Shown here piece by piece: positions 7,878-16,784 of a stretch of DNA of 64,000 bases. Under the pieces are notes generated by a model, which was not told where the DNA came from, ran no database searches, and saw only the letters and a program-made list of their open reading frames with translations. This DNA comes from Leptolyngbya sp. KIOST-1 (lineage in GTDB: Bacteria; Cyanobacteriota; Cyanobacteriia; Phormidesmidales; Phormidesmidaceae), in NCBI RefSeq assembly GCF_000763385.1, contig NZ_JQFA01000004.1:558001-622000 (forward strand). The letters run 5' to 3'. A program made the position numbers and the translations under genes. How positions within the stretch are numbered: the first letter of the stretch is position 1; the number at the start of each line of letters is the position of its first letter.

Positions 7878-8426
7878 TTATGGGGTGGGGGCCAGAACGG
7901 TGGCCCAGGTGTGCTGCACCAGGGCAATCACGGCCTGGGCCACCGAGGCGGTTTCGTTAGCGTTGACCGTCACCAGGGGCGGGCGGCGGCTGGGGTTGGG
8001 GTAGCCCAGGGCAAGGGCGATGTTGGCCGCATCCCAGGCTCCGGGACAGTCGGTGTGGGTGAGGCCGATGATCATGGGCACCGGCGATCGCTGTTTCATG
8101 AACATCATGATTCGACGGGCCTCGCGGAACTCGTGGGGCCGATGGGCCGCCACCAGCAAAATGTAGGCGTGGGCCTTTTGAATCAGGATGTCCCACATGA
8201 AGTCGAAGCGCGACTGGCCGGGGGTGCCGTAGAGGTGCAGGGCCATGTCGGGGCCAAACTGCAGACGGCCAAAGTCAAAGGCTACGGTGGTGCGCTTTTT
8301 GATCAGAAGAGCTTCGTCGGTGGCGCGGCGGTCCGTATCTACCACCTCAATCTCGCTCACCGATCGAATGAAGGTCGATTTACCGGCTCCCACGGGGCCA
8401 GTGACCACTAAACGCATGATTTCCAT
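7878..8426 (-). CDS. Small GTPase-like protein (MglA-related, Roadblock partner)
   Basis: This 182-residue Ras-like P-loop NTPase has the Walker A/G1 motif GPVGAGKST at residues 10-18, a G3-like GTPGQ (with Gly in place of the usual Asp of DxxG) and a G4-like THTD. It matches the prokaryotic GTP-binding proteins that pair with Roadblock/LC7 proteins. ATG 8426 is preferred. An upstream TTG at 8441 would only add five residues. The Roadblock gene lies immediately upstream (stop at 8513), the arrangement expected of a GTPase and its GAP/GEF-like partner. In MglA/MglB systems such pairs set polarity and motility. The target here is unknown. Confidence 0.87.
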   Translation of the reverse strand: MEIMRLVVTGPVGAGKSTFIRSVSEIEVVDTDRRATDEALLIKKRTTVAFDFGRLQFGPDMALHLYGTPGQSRFDFMWDILIQKAHAYILLVAAHRPHEFREARRIMMFMKQRSPVPMIIGLTHTDCPGAWDAANIALALGYPNPSRRPPLVTVNANETASVAQAVIALVQHTWATVLAPTP

Positions 8427-8512
8427 GGCTGGAGGCGGCAATGAAGGAATTGGTGAGGGCGGAGCAAACTGCTAAACCGGGGGGGGCAACCCACTCCGCC
8501 AGGGGCAAAGGG

Positions 8513-8884
8513 CTACATCAAAACGGCTTTCAGATCGCCTAGGGTGCGCTTAATTTCAAGCATCAGCAGGCCCTGCTTAGCCGCTTTGTCGGCCAGCACC
8601 AGAAACACCGCATCTTCACCGCAGCTGGTGAGAATGCCGTAGCCTTTATCGCCTTCTACAAAAATACGGTCAATGCCGCCGCGAGCCAGTTCGCTACCAA
8701 TGCGATCGCCCAGGGAAAGCATAGCCGCCGACATGGCTGAAACCCGCTCTTCATCCATACCGCCGGGCAGGCTAGCGGCCAGGGGCAGACCGTCGGGGGT
8801 GACTACCGCCGCCCCTTGAATATCGGTAGTAGAGGTGACAAAGCTCTGCAGAATGTGGGTTAGTTTTTCGGTGCTAATAGCCAT
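8513..8884 (-). CDS. Roadblock/LC7 domain protein (MglB-like)
   Basis: This 123-residue protein is a single Roadblock/LC7 domain: an N-terminal helix, the strand DIQGAAVVTPDGLPLA, a central helix (ERVSAMSAAMLSLGDRIGSEL), then strands IDRIFVEGDKGYGILTSCG and AVFLVLADKAAKQGLLM. Such proteins dimerise and act as GTPase-activating or regulatory partners of MglA/Ras-like GTPases. The GTPase gene follows directly on the same strand. Start ATG 8884 sits about 80 bases after the protoglobin stop. Confidence 0.9.
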   Translation of the reverse strand: MAISTEKLTHILQSFVTSTTDIQGAAVVTPDGLPLAASLPGGMDEERVSAMSAAMLSLGDRIGSELARGGIDRIFVEGDKGYGILTSCGEDAVFLVLADKAAKQGLLMLEIKRTLGDLKAVLM

Positions 8885-8962
8885 GGTAAGTCTCTTGAAT
8901 TAAGGATGAATTTGAGAAAAAAGGGAGGAAATTGAATTAGCTGAAACTTAAATCAGCGCCTG

Positions 8963-9517
8963 CTACATGGCCGCTGCGCCAGTCGCTACCAGCCGTCGAA
9001 AAAGACCCTCAGACCAGCCTGTTTCTTTCAGCACCGCCGCTGACGATACTTCGATATAGGCCTGCTCAATAAAGGCCAGATCGACCATGCAAATCTTGCT
9101 CAGAGCGTCACAGAGCTGCTGATCCTTGCCATCAACCTTGGCTCGCTTGCCCGCTTCATGGACGACCACGGCCATAGCGGGCACGACATGCTGAGGGCCA
9201 ATGCCAATGCGAACGTGAATCAGGCCAATACGCCAGCGCCTGTCGGCGTAGTCGCCGCCCCAGTTATCCATGCCGGTAAACATTTCGTGAAACCAGGCGA
9301 CAAAGGTTTCGCGCAGGCGATGAATGCGGCCCTCGGACTCATTTAGAATGGCACTCATTTCGGCATCGCGGCCCATATAGTCATAGAAATAGTTGGCCAT
9401 TTCAGGCGCAATTTCTAAGCCCCAAGCAGCGGCGTCCTGAAGTATTTTCTTGTCGTCGGCACTGAAGCCAGTACGCGACACCATTTTGGTCATAAACTCG
9501 TTCGGCTCAAGGCTCAT
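8963..9517 (-). CDS. Protoglobin / globin-coupled-sensor type heme protein (stand-alone)
   Basis: This 184-residue protein matches the protoglobin family: an N-terminal pre-helix, FYDYMGRD..., then W(F)HEMF and the proximal region IGLIHVRIGIGP, in which H101 is the likely heme-iron ligand. Globin-coupled sensors usually carry a C-terminal output domain. Here the chain ends after the globin (TGAAAM), so any signal must pass through a partner. The next genes on the strand are a Roadblock protein and a small GTPase, making them obvious candidates. ATG 9517 is the first gene of the cluster. Confidence 0.9.
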   Translation of the reverse strand: MSLEPNEFMTKMVSRTGFSADDKKILQDAAAWGLEIAPEMANYFYDYMGRDAEMSAILNESEGRIHRLRETFVAWFHEMFTGMDNWGGDYADRRWRIGLIHVRIGIGPQHVVPAMAVVVHEAGKRAKVDGKDQQLCDALSKICMVDLAFIEQAYIEVSSAAVLKETGWSEGLFRRLVATGAAAM

Positions 9518-10284
9518 TTAGCTAATCCTTCAAAGATGACTTCGAATCAACATCCTTGTTTTAGCTGTTGAGCCCCATGGGTCAACATCGAAGTAACACC
9601 TAAAGTTTCGCCCATGGCAGATCTTGTTGCTGTTCCCGAGAAGGAACGGTGATCTTTATAGTTTGATAACGGTTTTGGCGGTTATGTATTAAAACGGGGA
9701 GTGCTTTATTTCTTAAGCAATGGCCTAAAGCACACTCGTTGAGATGAAGGATTGTAAACCAATTAAACAATCTTGAGCGTGTTAATGTCGGTGCGAAGAA
9801 TGCCAAAGTCACGTTAGAGCGATCGCACTTTGACAACTCCCAGCTTGTTTATTTCGGGATCGCGGTGCAGCAAAAATATGTTTATGAATAAGCATGGCTT
9901 TTTCTCAGACTCAAGGGTTCTAAATTAAGGCTCAGTGGATTGTATCGAGTCGCTAAAATGGCGTTAATAATTGGCTTCTTTAGCGATATGTAAATCAGTT
10001 GGCTGAACGGTCTGGTCAAAAGCTTCGTAGATCTACGGAATTGTTCAATACATTTCTTCACATTGACAGAACGATCGCAACATCAGCTCAGTAGCTTCCG
10101 GTACGCTAACCGTGAAATACCTCAGCGAGTTGCCCCAGAGGAAGTGTCATTAGTGAGCTAAACATCTGTCGTTCTGGTGCGTGGGCGGTAAGTCTGCTCC
10201 GCAGTGCGCCACAAACTTCCCCCCCTATCGCTCAAAAGAGCCCAATTCTGGCACCATAATCTTGGCACTTAGAGGCAGTAAGAC
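9518..10284. other. 767-base intergenic region between divergent protoglobin and deoC
   Basis: No convincing gene is seen. The sequence is noticeably more AT-rich than its surroundings and contains a single HIP1 site near 9820. It must hold the promoters of the minus-strand protoglobin cluster and probably of deoC, but I cannot assign -35/-10 boxes with confidence. A 78-codon minus-strand frame (9600-9836) has no family resemblance and is rejected. Confidence 0.6.
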
Positions 10285-10974
10285 ATGGCCCGACGACCAA
10301 CCGCCGATGAAGGGATAGATCTGGCTCCCTTAATCGACCACTCGCTGCTCAGCCCCGTCGCAACCGCTGAGCAGGTGGCCCAGTGGTGTGCCGAGGGCGA
10401 TCGCTATGGTTTTGCCTCAGTTTGTATTGCCCCCTGCCACGTGCCCCAGGCGGTCGATCTGTTGCACAACAGCAGGGTCAAGGTCTGCACGGTGATTGGC
10501 TTCCCTACCGGGGCGACCACCTCGGCCACCAAGCTCTTTGAGGCCCAGGAGGCCGCCGATCGCGGTGCCGACGAACTGGATGTGGTGATCAACCTGAGCT
10601 GGCTGAAGGCGGGCCAGACCGATGCAGTCCACCGCGAGATCGCCACCATCTGCGAAGAGACCGGGCTGCTGGTCAAAGCCATTCTCGAAACCGCCGTGCT
10701 GAGCCCCGCCGAAATTGCCCTGGCTGCCGACATCTGCATGGATGCGGGGGCGACCTTTCTGAAGACCAGCACCGGCTGGCAGGGCGGGGCCACCGTGGAG
10801 GTAGTGCGCCAGCTGGGAAATATTGCCCAGGGGCGGGTGGGCATCAAGGCCTCCGGCGGCATTGGTACCGCGGCCCAGGCGGTGGCGCTGGTGCAGGCAG
10901 GCGCTACTCGCCTGGGCACCTCGCGGGGAGTCGAGCTGGTGCGGCAGCAGCAGGAAACGGCCGCATCGCAGTAG
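10285..10974 (+). CDS. deoC: Deoxyribose-phosphate aldolase
   Basis: This 229-residue cytoplasmic class I aldolase cleaves 2-deoxyribose-5-phosphate to glyceraldehyde-3-phosphate and acetaldehyde in deoxynucleoside catabolism. The TIM-barrel landmarks are present: IDHSLLSP near residue 13, [19 protein letters not shown], the Schiff-base lysine K160 in FLKTSTGW, and K188 in GIKASGGI. The length is typical. It is monocistronic here, with a convergent small membrane gene ending about 75 bases downstream. Confidence 0.95.
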   Translation: MARRPTADEGIDLAPLIDHSLLSPVATAEQVAQWCAEGDRYGFASVCIAPCHVPQAVDLLHNSRVKVCTVIGFPTGATTSATKLFEAQEAADRGADELDVVINLSWLKAGQTDAVHREIATICEETGLLVKAILETAVLSPAEIALAADICMDAGATFLKTSTGWQGGATVEVVRQLGNIAQGRVGIKASGGIGTAAQAVALVQAGATRLGTSRGVELVRQQQETAASQ

Positions 10975-10996
10975 GGGGTGCTATCGATGCCGACTG

Positions 10997-11052
10997 AATG
11001 GCCCAATCAAAATGGCCCAATCAAAATGGCTCAATCAAAATGGCCCAATCAA
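10997..11052. repeat. Four tandem 14-bp repeats
   Basis: The unit AATGGCCCAATCAA occurs four times head to tail (10997, 11011, 11025, 11039). The third copy has one change (C to T). The last copy supplies the stop codon of the minus-strand gene at 11049, so repeat-number change could alter the end of that gene or the spacing between two convergent genes. Confidence 0.9.
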
Positions 11053-11372
11053 AACCGACCGATTAGGTTTTGGGTGAGGGCCAAAAGACCTATCAGGGTC
11101 AGCAGCCCCAGCGATCGCCGGAAGTAGTTGACTCCAGCAAACAGCTCCTGCCAGGCCCAGGTATACCAGGTGCCAAAGGCAATCAGCGTCACGACGGATT
11201 GCAGGGCGCTGCTGGGCAGAATCGCCTGTAGCAGGGTGGCAACAACGGCCACGATCGCGGGCAGGTTGGGCTTTTGGCCGATCACGATATTGCCCTCGCG
11301 ATCGCGGAAGATGCGATCCAAAGCGGAGTTGGGGGCTGATGACTTTAACTCGGTATTTTGTGGAGATGACAT
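11049..11372 (-). CDS. Conserved small membrane protein, unknown function
   Basis: The 107-residue product starts MSSPQNTELK, has a soluble N-terminus with DRIFRDREGNIVIGQKPN, and then three hydrophobic segments (about residues 36-55, 58-75 and 85-103). I chose ATG 11372. An upstream start at 11414 adds only 14 residues without clear support. The layout is that of a small cyanobacterial membrane protein of unknown role. The stop codon lies inside a 14-bp tandem repeat. Confidence 0.65.
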   Translation of the reverse strand: MSSPQNTELKSSAPNSALDRIFRDREGNIVIGQKPNLPAIVAVVATLLQAILPSSALQSVVTLIAFGTWYTWAWQELFAGVNYFRRSLGLLTLIGLLALTQNLIGRF

Positions 11373-11499
11373 AGCTCTGATCGTAGGAGTTCGGACTGGA
11401 CAGGGCAGGCGCACAGTTAGGCTGCAATGTCTGCCAAAAACGGTTGGTAGCGGGAAGGGTGTGCGTTGCGACCGCGCGCTAAACGGGACGTTTTAATCT

Positions 11500-12360
11500 C
11501 TATTGGCCAATGGAGCGGTACCGGGCCTGCACCATAAAAAAGATGCCGTAGGCCAAGAGCCCAATGGCCACGGTTCCCAGCACCCAGGCTCCGTAGGGCT
11601 GCTGCCGCAGGGAGGCAAGGGCACCCCCCAACCCCATCGCCTGATCGGGATTGGACTGCCGGGCCGCCTGAATGAAGAAAAACCCAATGATGGCAAAGAC
11701 AACACCCCGAGCCGCAAACCCAAACCGACCGATGCGAATGATCCAGGTCTCTTCGGTCCGGCTCATGTCGCCGAGTTTGAGCTGGCGCTTAAATGACGCC
11801 TTGTAGGCCCGGTAAAACTGGTAAACCCCAAGCCCAATCATGAGGGCACCACCTGCGCCCACCAGCCACTGGCCAAAGGGCTGAGCCAGCAATCGGGCCG
11901 TCCAGTCGCGGGAGGCGGCATCGCTGTCGCTGGCGCTGGCGCCCGCCCAGGCGATCTGCACCGCCGTCAGCGCTAAACCGAGGTAGATCAGGCCATTCCC
12001 AATGTAGCTACTGCGCTGGAGCAGCCCTTTCATGTCGTGGCCTTTGTGCTCAAAGTCCGCGATCGCCTCCACCATGCGCCACAGGCCGTATCCCAGCAGG
12101 CCAACGGCGACCAGGGTCAACAAAACCTGGCCAAAGGGCTGCTCGACAATGGTGGGCAAGACGCCCTGGGCGTCGGTTGTACGGCCTCCGGTGCCTATGG
12201 CCACCTGGGCCGCCAGCAGCCCCACTAGCGAGTACACAATCCCTTTGGCGGCAAACCCCGCTCGCGCCAGACCCTCCACCCAGGGATTGTCTGCGGCCTC
12301 CCTGGCGGTTTGCTTTGCCTGGCCTCCGACGTCGCCAGTCGAAAATTTTCGCCCTCTCAT
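11500..12360 (-). CDS. DUF1206 membrane protein
   Basis: This 286-residue integral membrane protein is built of three repeats of a two-helix unit, the hallmark of DUF1206. Each unit begins with a pattern like RxGFAAKGIVYSLVGLLA (about residue 33), SSYIGNGLIYLGLALTA (about 120) and RFGFAARGVVFAIIGFF (about 212), and ends with a QPFG/QPYG-G motif. The function of the family is unknown. The gene is alone, between two minus-strand genes. Confidence 0.88.
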   Translation of the reverse strand: MRGRKFSTGDVGGQAKQTAREAADNPWVEGLARAGFAAKGIVYSLVGLLAAQVAIGTGGRTTDAQGVLPTIVEQPFGQVLLTLVAVGLLGYGLWRMVEAIADFEHKGHDMKGLLQRSSYIGNGLIYLGLALTAVQIAWAGASASDSDAASRDWTARLLAQPFGQWLVGAGGALMIGLGVYQFYRAYKASFKRQLKLGDMSRTEETWIIRIGRFGFAARGVVFAIIGFFFIQAARQSNPDQAMGLGGALASLRQQPYGAWVLGTVAIGLLAYGIFFMVQARYRSIGQ

Positions 12361-12553
12361 GGGTGTTTCCCTTTGGATAAAGATTTTGCAGACTGCTGTA
12401 GTGACTGCAATCTATCCTCGGTAGAGTAGCCAACTGGCAAGGGCGTTAACGTCTGCCCCAGGTATGGAGTCAAAGGTATAGAAATAAGACTTAATTCAAC
12501 GCCATAGGGAGGCTTTAAGATTGGCCATTTATTTCGCCCCTTTTAGACCCGAC

Positions 12554-13450
12554 CTAAGCGCCAAACGGGAAAGGCGGCAGGCCTGGCACGGGGGCCGCGA
12601 TCGCAAACACATCCCCCGAGTAAAAGCCCTGCTGAATCTCCTTCTGGCTCAGCCCCACTGAGGCGGTGGTAACGTAGAGCGTCTCCAGATTGGGCCCCCC
12701 AAAGGTGGGGCAGGTGGGGCGCGGCACCGGCAGGTTTACCCGGCCCAGGGCCTCGCCGCTGGGGCTAAAGCAGACCAGGCAGCCCCCATCCCACAGTGCG
12801 GTCCAGAGGTTGCCCTCGCTGTCGATGGTGAGGCCGTCGGGTTCTACGGCGTCGTCCTCATCGTTGAGGTCGATGGCAACGCGGCGATCGCTGATCTCCC
12901 CCGTTTCGCCATTGAACTGGTAGGCAAAAATCTTGCGCTGGGGTGAGTCCGTCAAGTAAAAGGTGCCGCCGTCGGGGCTCCAGCCCAGCCCGTTGGAAAT
13001 CGTCAGGTCGGTTTCCATTTTGCGCATGGAGCCGTCGGGGTCGTAGCGGTAGAGGGCGGCGTGGCCGGGCTGCTCCGGGCTCATGGAGCCAATCCAGAAG
13101 CGGCCCTGGGGATCGCACTTGCCGTCGTTAAAGCGGGTGCCAGGAGCGTCAAACTCAACGGTGTGCAGGGTTTCGACCTCGCCCGAGGTGAGGTCAAGGC
13201 GGGCGATGCGGTTGCCCATAGCTACCAGCAGTTGGTTGCTCCGCATCAGGGCTATGGCGCTGCCCACATCGCCCACATCCCAGTGGCAGTCGTCGCCGCT
13301 GCTGGGCTCAAACACGTGCACCCGGTGGTTGAGAATGTCAACCCAGTAGAGCGCCTGCTGGTCGCTATCCCACAGCGGCCCTTCCCCCAGGCGGGCGCGG
13401 GCATGGAGCACGTTTTGGGCGGAGAGATCGGGCAGGGTGGTCAGAGACAT
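12554..13450 (-). CDS. SMP-30/gluconolactonase family protein
   Basis: This 298-residue six-bladed beta-propeller belongs to the SMP-30/LRE family of metal-dependent sugar lactonases. Metal-site landmarks are visible: LGEGPLWD (E about residue 23), TRFNDGKCDPQGRFWIGSM (N and D), the strand ISNGLGWSPDG, and DGLTIDSEGNLW. It probably hydrolyses an aldonolactone to the acid. With the polyol transporter and deoC nearby it adds to the sugar-acid/sugar catabolic content of this end of the window, but they are not one operon. Confidence 0.9.
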   Translation of the reverse strand: MSLTTLPDLSAQNVLHARARLGEGPLWDSDQQALYWVDILNHRVHVFEPSSGDDCHWDVGDVGSAIALMRSNQLLVAMGNRIARLDLTSGEVETLHTVEFDAPGTRFNDGKCDPQGRFWIGSMSPEQPGHAALYRYDPDGSMRKMETDLTISNGLGWSPDGGTFYLTDSPQRKIFAYQFNGETGEISDRRVAIDLNDEDDAVEPDGLTIDSEGNLWTALWDGGCLVCFSPSGEALGRVNLPVPRPTCPTFGGPNLETLYVTTASVGLSQKEIQQGFYSGDVFAIAAPVPGLPPFPFGA

Positions 13451-13709
13451 AGGCGAAAAACCGGGACTGTTTACTGCAGGGTCTCACAGCGGCCCTGGCG
13501 ACATGCCTATCTAAAGGCAGAGGCCGAGCTTTTGGAGTCATACCATGGCTGGATTAAGTGGAGGTCAAGGGCGGTAGGGGTGAGGAGATGAGGGGCTGAG
13601 GGGGTGAGGCGTGGGATGGAGGTGAGTCATTCCCCGGTAGGGATAAATAGCCTGCTGGGGCAAGTTTTTTTCTAAGCACAAGCTCTCCTAGCTTTTGGGT
13701 CTCAGCCCT

Positions 13710-14468
13710 CTAGAGCCCCCCTGCCGCCTGCCGAATCGCCTCGGTGGCCGCAATTTGATCTGGGCTGAACCCTGCCTGGGCCAGGTGATCGAGGTAGGTG
13801 CGGCTGGCGTAGCGGCTGTCGAGGGCCAGCGCCTGGCGGTAGTTGGCGATCGCCTGGGGGCTGTCCTGGGCCGACCAGTAGGCCAGGGCCAGCGCTACCC
13901 AGGGGTGGGGGTTGCCGGGCTCTAGCTTGGTGGCAAGCTGGGCGGCGGCGATCGCCTGCTCCGGCTGCCCCAGCCGCTGGTAGGCCAGGCTGAGGTTGTA
14001 GTGGGCAATTTCGTTATCCGGCTGGAGAGATGCGGCCAGGGTGTGGGTATCGACCGCCGCCTCCAGCTGCCCGTCCACCAGGTAGACAATGCCCAGGGCG
14101 TTGAGGGCAGGCACGTGGTCGGGGTTGTGCCGCAGTGCCGCTTCGAGCGCATCGACGGCGGGGGCAGGGTAGCCCGCCAGATGCTGAGTCCAGCCCAGCA
14201 GCACCTGGCCCTCGGCGTTCTGTGGGGCCAGGGCAGCGGCAATTTTCAAAGTCGCGATCGCCCGCTCAAAGTCTCCCTGCTGCCGAAACGCCAGCCCCTG
14301 CTCGCGATAGCGCGCCGCCCGCTGGGTATCGATCAGAAAGGGTGGGTAGGCGAGGTTGTCCAGCGCTTCTAGCGACAGCGTGGTCTGCTGCCACGGCACC
14401 GCCGCCTCACGCTGGCAACCGACCAGGGCCAGGGTTGCAAGCAGCATCCAGGAGCAGGCTTTTCCCAT
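13710..14468 (-). CDS. TPR-repeat lipoprotein
   Basis: The 252-residue product has a lipoprotein signal peptide (hydrophobic LLATLALVG followed by C18), so it should be exported and lipid-anchored. After about residue 50 it contains at least five tetratricopeptide repeats (for example YREQGLAFRQQGDFERAIATLKIAAALAPQ, split over residues 54-83, and later ALNALGIVYLVDGQLEAA). These repeats normally mediate protein-protein contacts. No partner can be named. The next gene is divergent. Confidence 0.88.
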   Translation of the reverse strand: MGKACSWMLLATLALVGCQREAAVPWQQTTLSLEALDNLAYPPFLIDTQRAARYREQGLAFRQQGDFERAIATLKIAAALAPQNAEGQVLLGWTQHLAGYPAPAVDALEAALRHNPDHVPALNALGIVYLVDGQLEAAVDTHTLAASLQPDNEIAHYNLSLAYQRLGQPEQAIAAAQLATKLEPGNPHPWVALALAYWSAQDSPQAIANYRQALALDSRYASRTYLDHLAQAGFSPDQIAATEAIRQAAGGL

Positions 14469-14838
14469 TGTGGTGTCGAGGGGTAGGGGGCGATCGCTTC
14501 GGCGATCGCTTTAAACTGTAGCGGGTCTCGACCCCCCACGGCCTGCGCCTGGCCAGCGCCACCTCAGCCACTGCGGGCCTGGGCGCAGGTCCGTCGGCCC
14601 AAAAACCTCTCTCCAGAGAGTTCTCCATGGACTTTCTGGAGTCATCATTTCATGGCATACCAGTGGCCACCTGGCAAATGGAAAATAAAGGCAAAGAGTA
14701 TCCATCGCTTTAGCTATCCCCAACCGGTAGATGCAGCCTAGAACGCCGTTAGCGAAGACCTTTTGCCTTAAAATTTGGTCAACGGCGGTTACCCTCCCGA
14801 CAGCTCGGCTCTCAGTTCACTTCCTTTAACGGCAACCT
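14469..14838. other. 370-base divergent intergenic region with a HIP1 hairpin
   Basis: This region separates the TPR lipoprotein from the branching enzyme and must contain both promoters. At 14490-14509 two HIP1 octamers (GCGATCGC) flank TTCG, which in RNA would be an 8-bp stem with a UUCG tetraloop. No gene was found in the rest. Confidence 0.6.
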
Positions 14839-16428
14839 ATGGCTACCGGATATCTCGCGCTCGTGCTCCATGCCCATTTGCCCTACGTGCGTCACCCCGA
14901 GAGTGACTACGTCTTAGAAGAGGAGTGGCTCTACGAGGCGATCATCGAAACCTACGTGCCGCTGCTCACCATGTTTGAGGGGCTGAAGCGCGACGGGGTC
15001 GATTTCAAGCTCACCATGAGCATGACTCCGCCCCTGGTCTCCATGCTGCAAGACCCGCTGCTGCAAGAGCGCTTCGACGCCCACCTGGCCATGCTCGAAG
15101 AACTCACCGAGCTAGAGGTCGAGCGCCACGTCCACAACGGCCACATGCAGTACCTGGCTGAAACCTACGCCAAAGAGTTCAACCACGTGCGCGACGTGTG
15201 GGAGAGCTACAGCGGCAATCTGGTCAACGCCTTCAAGCAGTACCAAGACACCAACAATCTCGAAATCATCACCTGCGGGGCCACCCACGGCTACCTGCCG
15301 CTGATGAAAATGTACCCCGAAGCGGTGTGGGCCCAAATTCAAGTCGCCGTCGAGCACTATGCCGATACCTTTGGCCGTGCCCCCTCCGGCATTTGGCTAC
15401 CCGAATGCGCCTACTACGAAGGGCTAGAGCGCATGGTGGCCGACGCGGGGCTGCGCTACTTTCTCACCGATGGCCACGGCATTCTCTACGCCCGCCCCCG
15501 GCCACGCTTTGGCGGCTACGCCCCTATCTTCACCGAAAGCGGGGTGGCCGCCTTTGGCCGCGACCACGAGTCATCGCAGCAGGTGTGGTCATCCCAGGTG
15601 GGCTACCCCGGTGCCCCCGAGTACCGCGAGTTTTACCGTGACCTGGGCTGGGATGCCGAGTACGAGTACATCAAGCCGTACATTATGCCCAACGGCCAGC
15701 GCAAGAATGTGGGCATCAAATACCACAAAATTACCGGCAAGGGCCTGGGTCTCTCCGATAAGCAGCTTTACGACCCCTACTGGGCGCGCGAAAAAGCCGC
15801 CGAGCACGCCGCCAACTTTATGTACAACCGCGAGCAGCAGATTAGCCACCTCCACGGCCTGATGCAGCGCCCGCCGATCATCGTCTCGCCCTACGACGCC
15901 GAGCTGTTTGGCCACTGGTGGTACGAAGGCCCCTGGTTCCTCGACTACCTGTTCCGCAAGAGCTGGTTCGACCAAAACACCTACGAAATGACCCACCTGG
16001 CCGACTACCTCAAGGGCCACCCCACCCAGCAGGTCTGCCGCCCCTCCCAGTCGAGCTGGGGCTACAAGGGCTTCCACGAATACTGGCTGAACGAAACTAA
16101 CTCCTGGATCTACCCCCACCTGCACAAGGCCGCCGAGCGCATGATCGACCTGGCCCGCCGCGAACCCGCCGATGAGCTAGAGTGGCGCGCCCTCAACCAG
16201 GCGGCCCGCGAACTGCTGCTGGCACAATCGTCCGACTGGGCCTTCATTATGCGAACGGGGACGATGGTGCCCTACGCGGTCAGGCGGACGCGATCGCACC
16301 TGATGCGCTTCCAAAAACTCTGGGATGACATTCTGCGCGGCAAAATCGACTCCGGCTGGTTAGAGAAAATCGAAGTAGTCGACAACATCTTCCCCAACAT
16401 CAACTACAGAGTGTATCGCCCGCTGTAG
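14839..16428 (+). CDS. 1,4-alpha-glucan branching enzyme, GH57 type
   Basis: This 529-residue GH57 enzyme is predicted to make alpha-1,6 branches in glycogen. The GH57 motifs are present: HAHLPYVRHPE near residue 11, the nucleophile E189 in GIWLPECAYYEG, and the acid/base D353 in SPYDAELFGHWWYEGP. The length matches the roughly 520-residue branching-enzyme class (as in Thermus thermophilus) rather than the longer amylopullulanases. Cyanobacteria often carry a GH57 enzyme in addition to GH13 GlgB. A perfect hairpin follows the stop codon. Confidence 0.92.
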   Translation: MATGYLALVLHAHLPYVRHPESDYVLEEEWLYEAIIETYVPLLTMFEGLKRDGVDFKLTMSMTPPLVSMLQDPLLQERFDAHLAMLEELTELEVERHVHNGHMQYLAETYAKEFNHVRDVWESYSGNLVNAFKQYQDTNNLEIITCGATHGYLPLMKMYPEAVWAQIQVAVEHYADTFGRAPSGIWLPECAYYEGLERMVADAGLRYFLTDGHGILYARPRPRFGGYAPIFTESGVAAFGRDHESSQQVWSSQVGYPGAPEYREFYRDLGWDAEYEYIKPYIMPNGQRKNVGIKYHKITGKGLGLSDKQLYDPYWAREKAAEHAANFMYNREQQISHLHGLMQRPPIIVSPYDAELFGHWWYEGPWFLDYLFRKSWFDQNTYEMTHLADYLKGHPTQQVCRPSQSSWGYKGFHEYWLNETNSWIYPHLHKAAERMIDLARREPADELEWRALNQAARELLLAQSSDWAFIMRTGTMVPYAVRRTRSHLMRFQKLWDDILRGKIDSGWLEKIEVVDNIFPNINYRVYRPL

Positions 16429-16438
16429 AAGGTTCCCA

Positions 16439-16472
16439 AGAGCCCTGAGTTTTCTGGGAAGCTCAGGGCTCT
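16439..16472 (+). terminator. Hairpin after the GH57 gene
   Basis: AGAGCCCTGAG (16439-16449) and CTCAGGGCTCT (16462-16472) are exact 11-base complements around a 12-base loop, beginning ten bases after the branching-enzyme stop codon. A short mixed T-rich tail follows. The position and strength of the stem favour a transcription terminator or 3' stabiliser. Confidence 0.7.
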
Positions 16473-16547
16473 GTTAGTGCTGCCGAAATTTGTCATGCTA
16501 GTTTACGGCTATACTTAGGTGCATTTCCTAATTTAATTAAACCTCAT

Positions 16548-16784
16548 ATGACTTACACAATAAAAGAGCGAAATGAATGTGAACCTACAAAGTTGGGACA
16601 AACAGTTTTTCATATGACATATACATGGGATGGGTCGAGTGATGAAGTGAATGTTCTTGAGGAAGAGGAGAACGTGGGTTTTGCGTGGCCTGTTCCTCGG
16701 TGGGAACCATCACGCCGTAGTAAAGAGCGGTTTTCTGATCTTCCAGAACATATTCAGCAAGCGTTCTTAGAACAATTATCTTAG
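16548..16784 (+). CDS. Small acidic protein, unknown function
   Basis: The frame encodes 78 residues with an acidic centre (EEEENVGFAW) and an amphipathic C-terminal helix (LPEHIQQAFLEQL). The natural-looking composition suggests a real gene, but no family is recognised. It lies at the start of a lower-GC stretch that continues through the J-domain gene, a possible transferred segment. Confidence 0.5.
   Translation: MTYTIKERNECEPTKLGQTVFHMTYTWDGSSDEVNVLEEEENVGFAWPVPRWEPSRRSKERFSDLPEHIQQAFLEQLS

Noticed and set aside
9600..9836. Minus-strand 78-codon frame in the protoglobin-deoC gap
   Set aside because: Composition and lack of any recognisable motif or ribosome site make a chance frame more likely.
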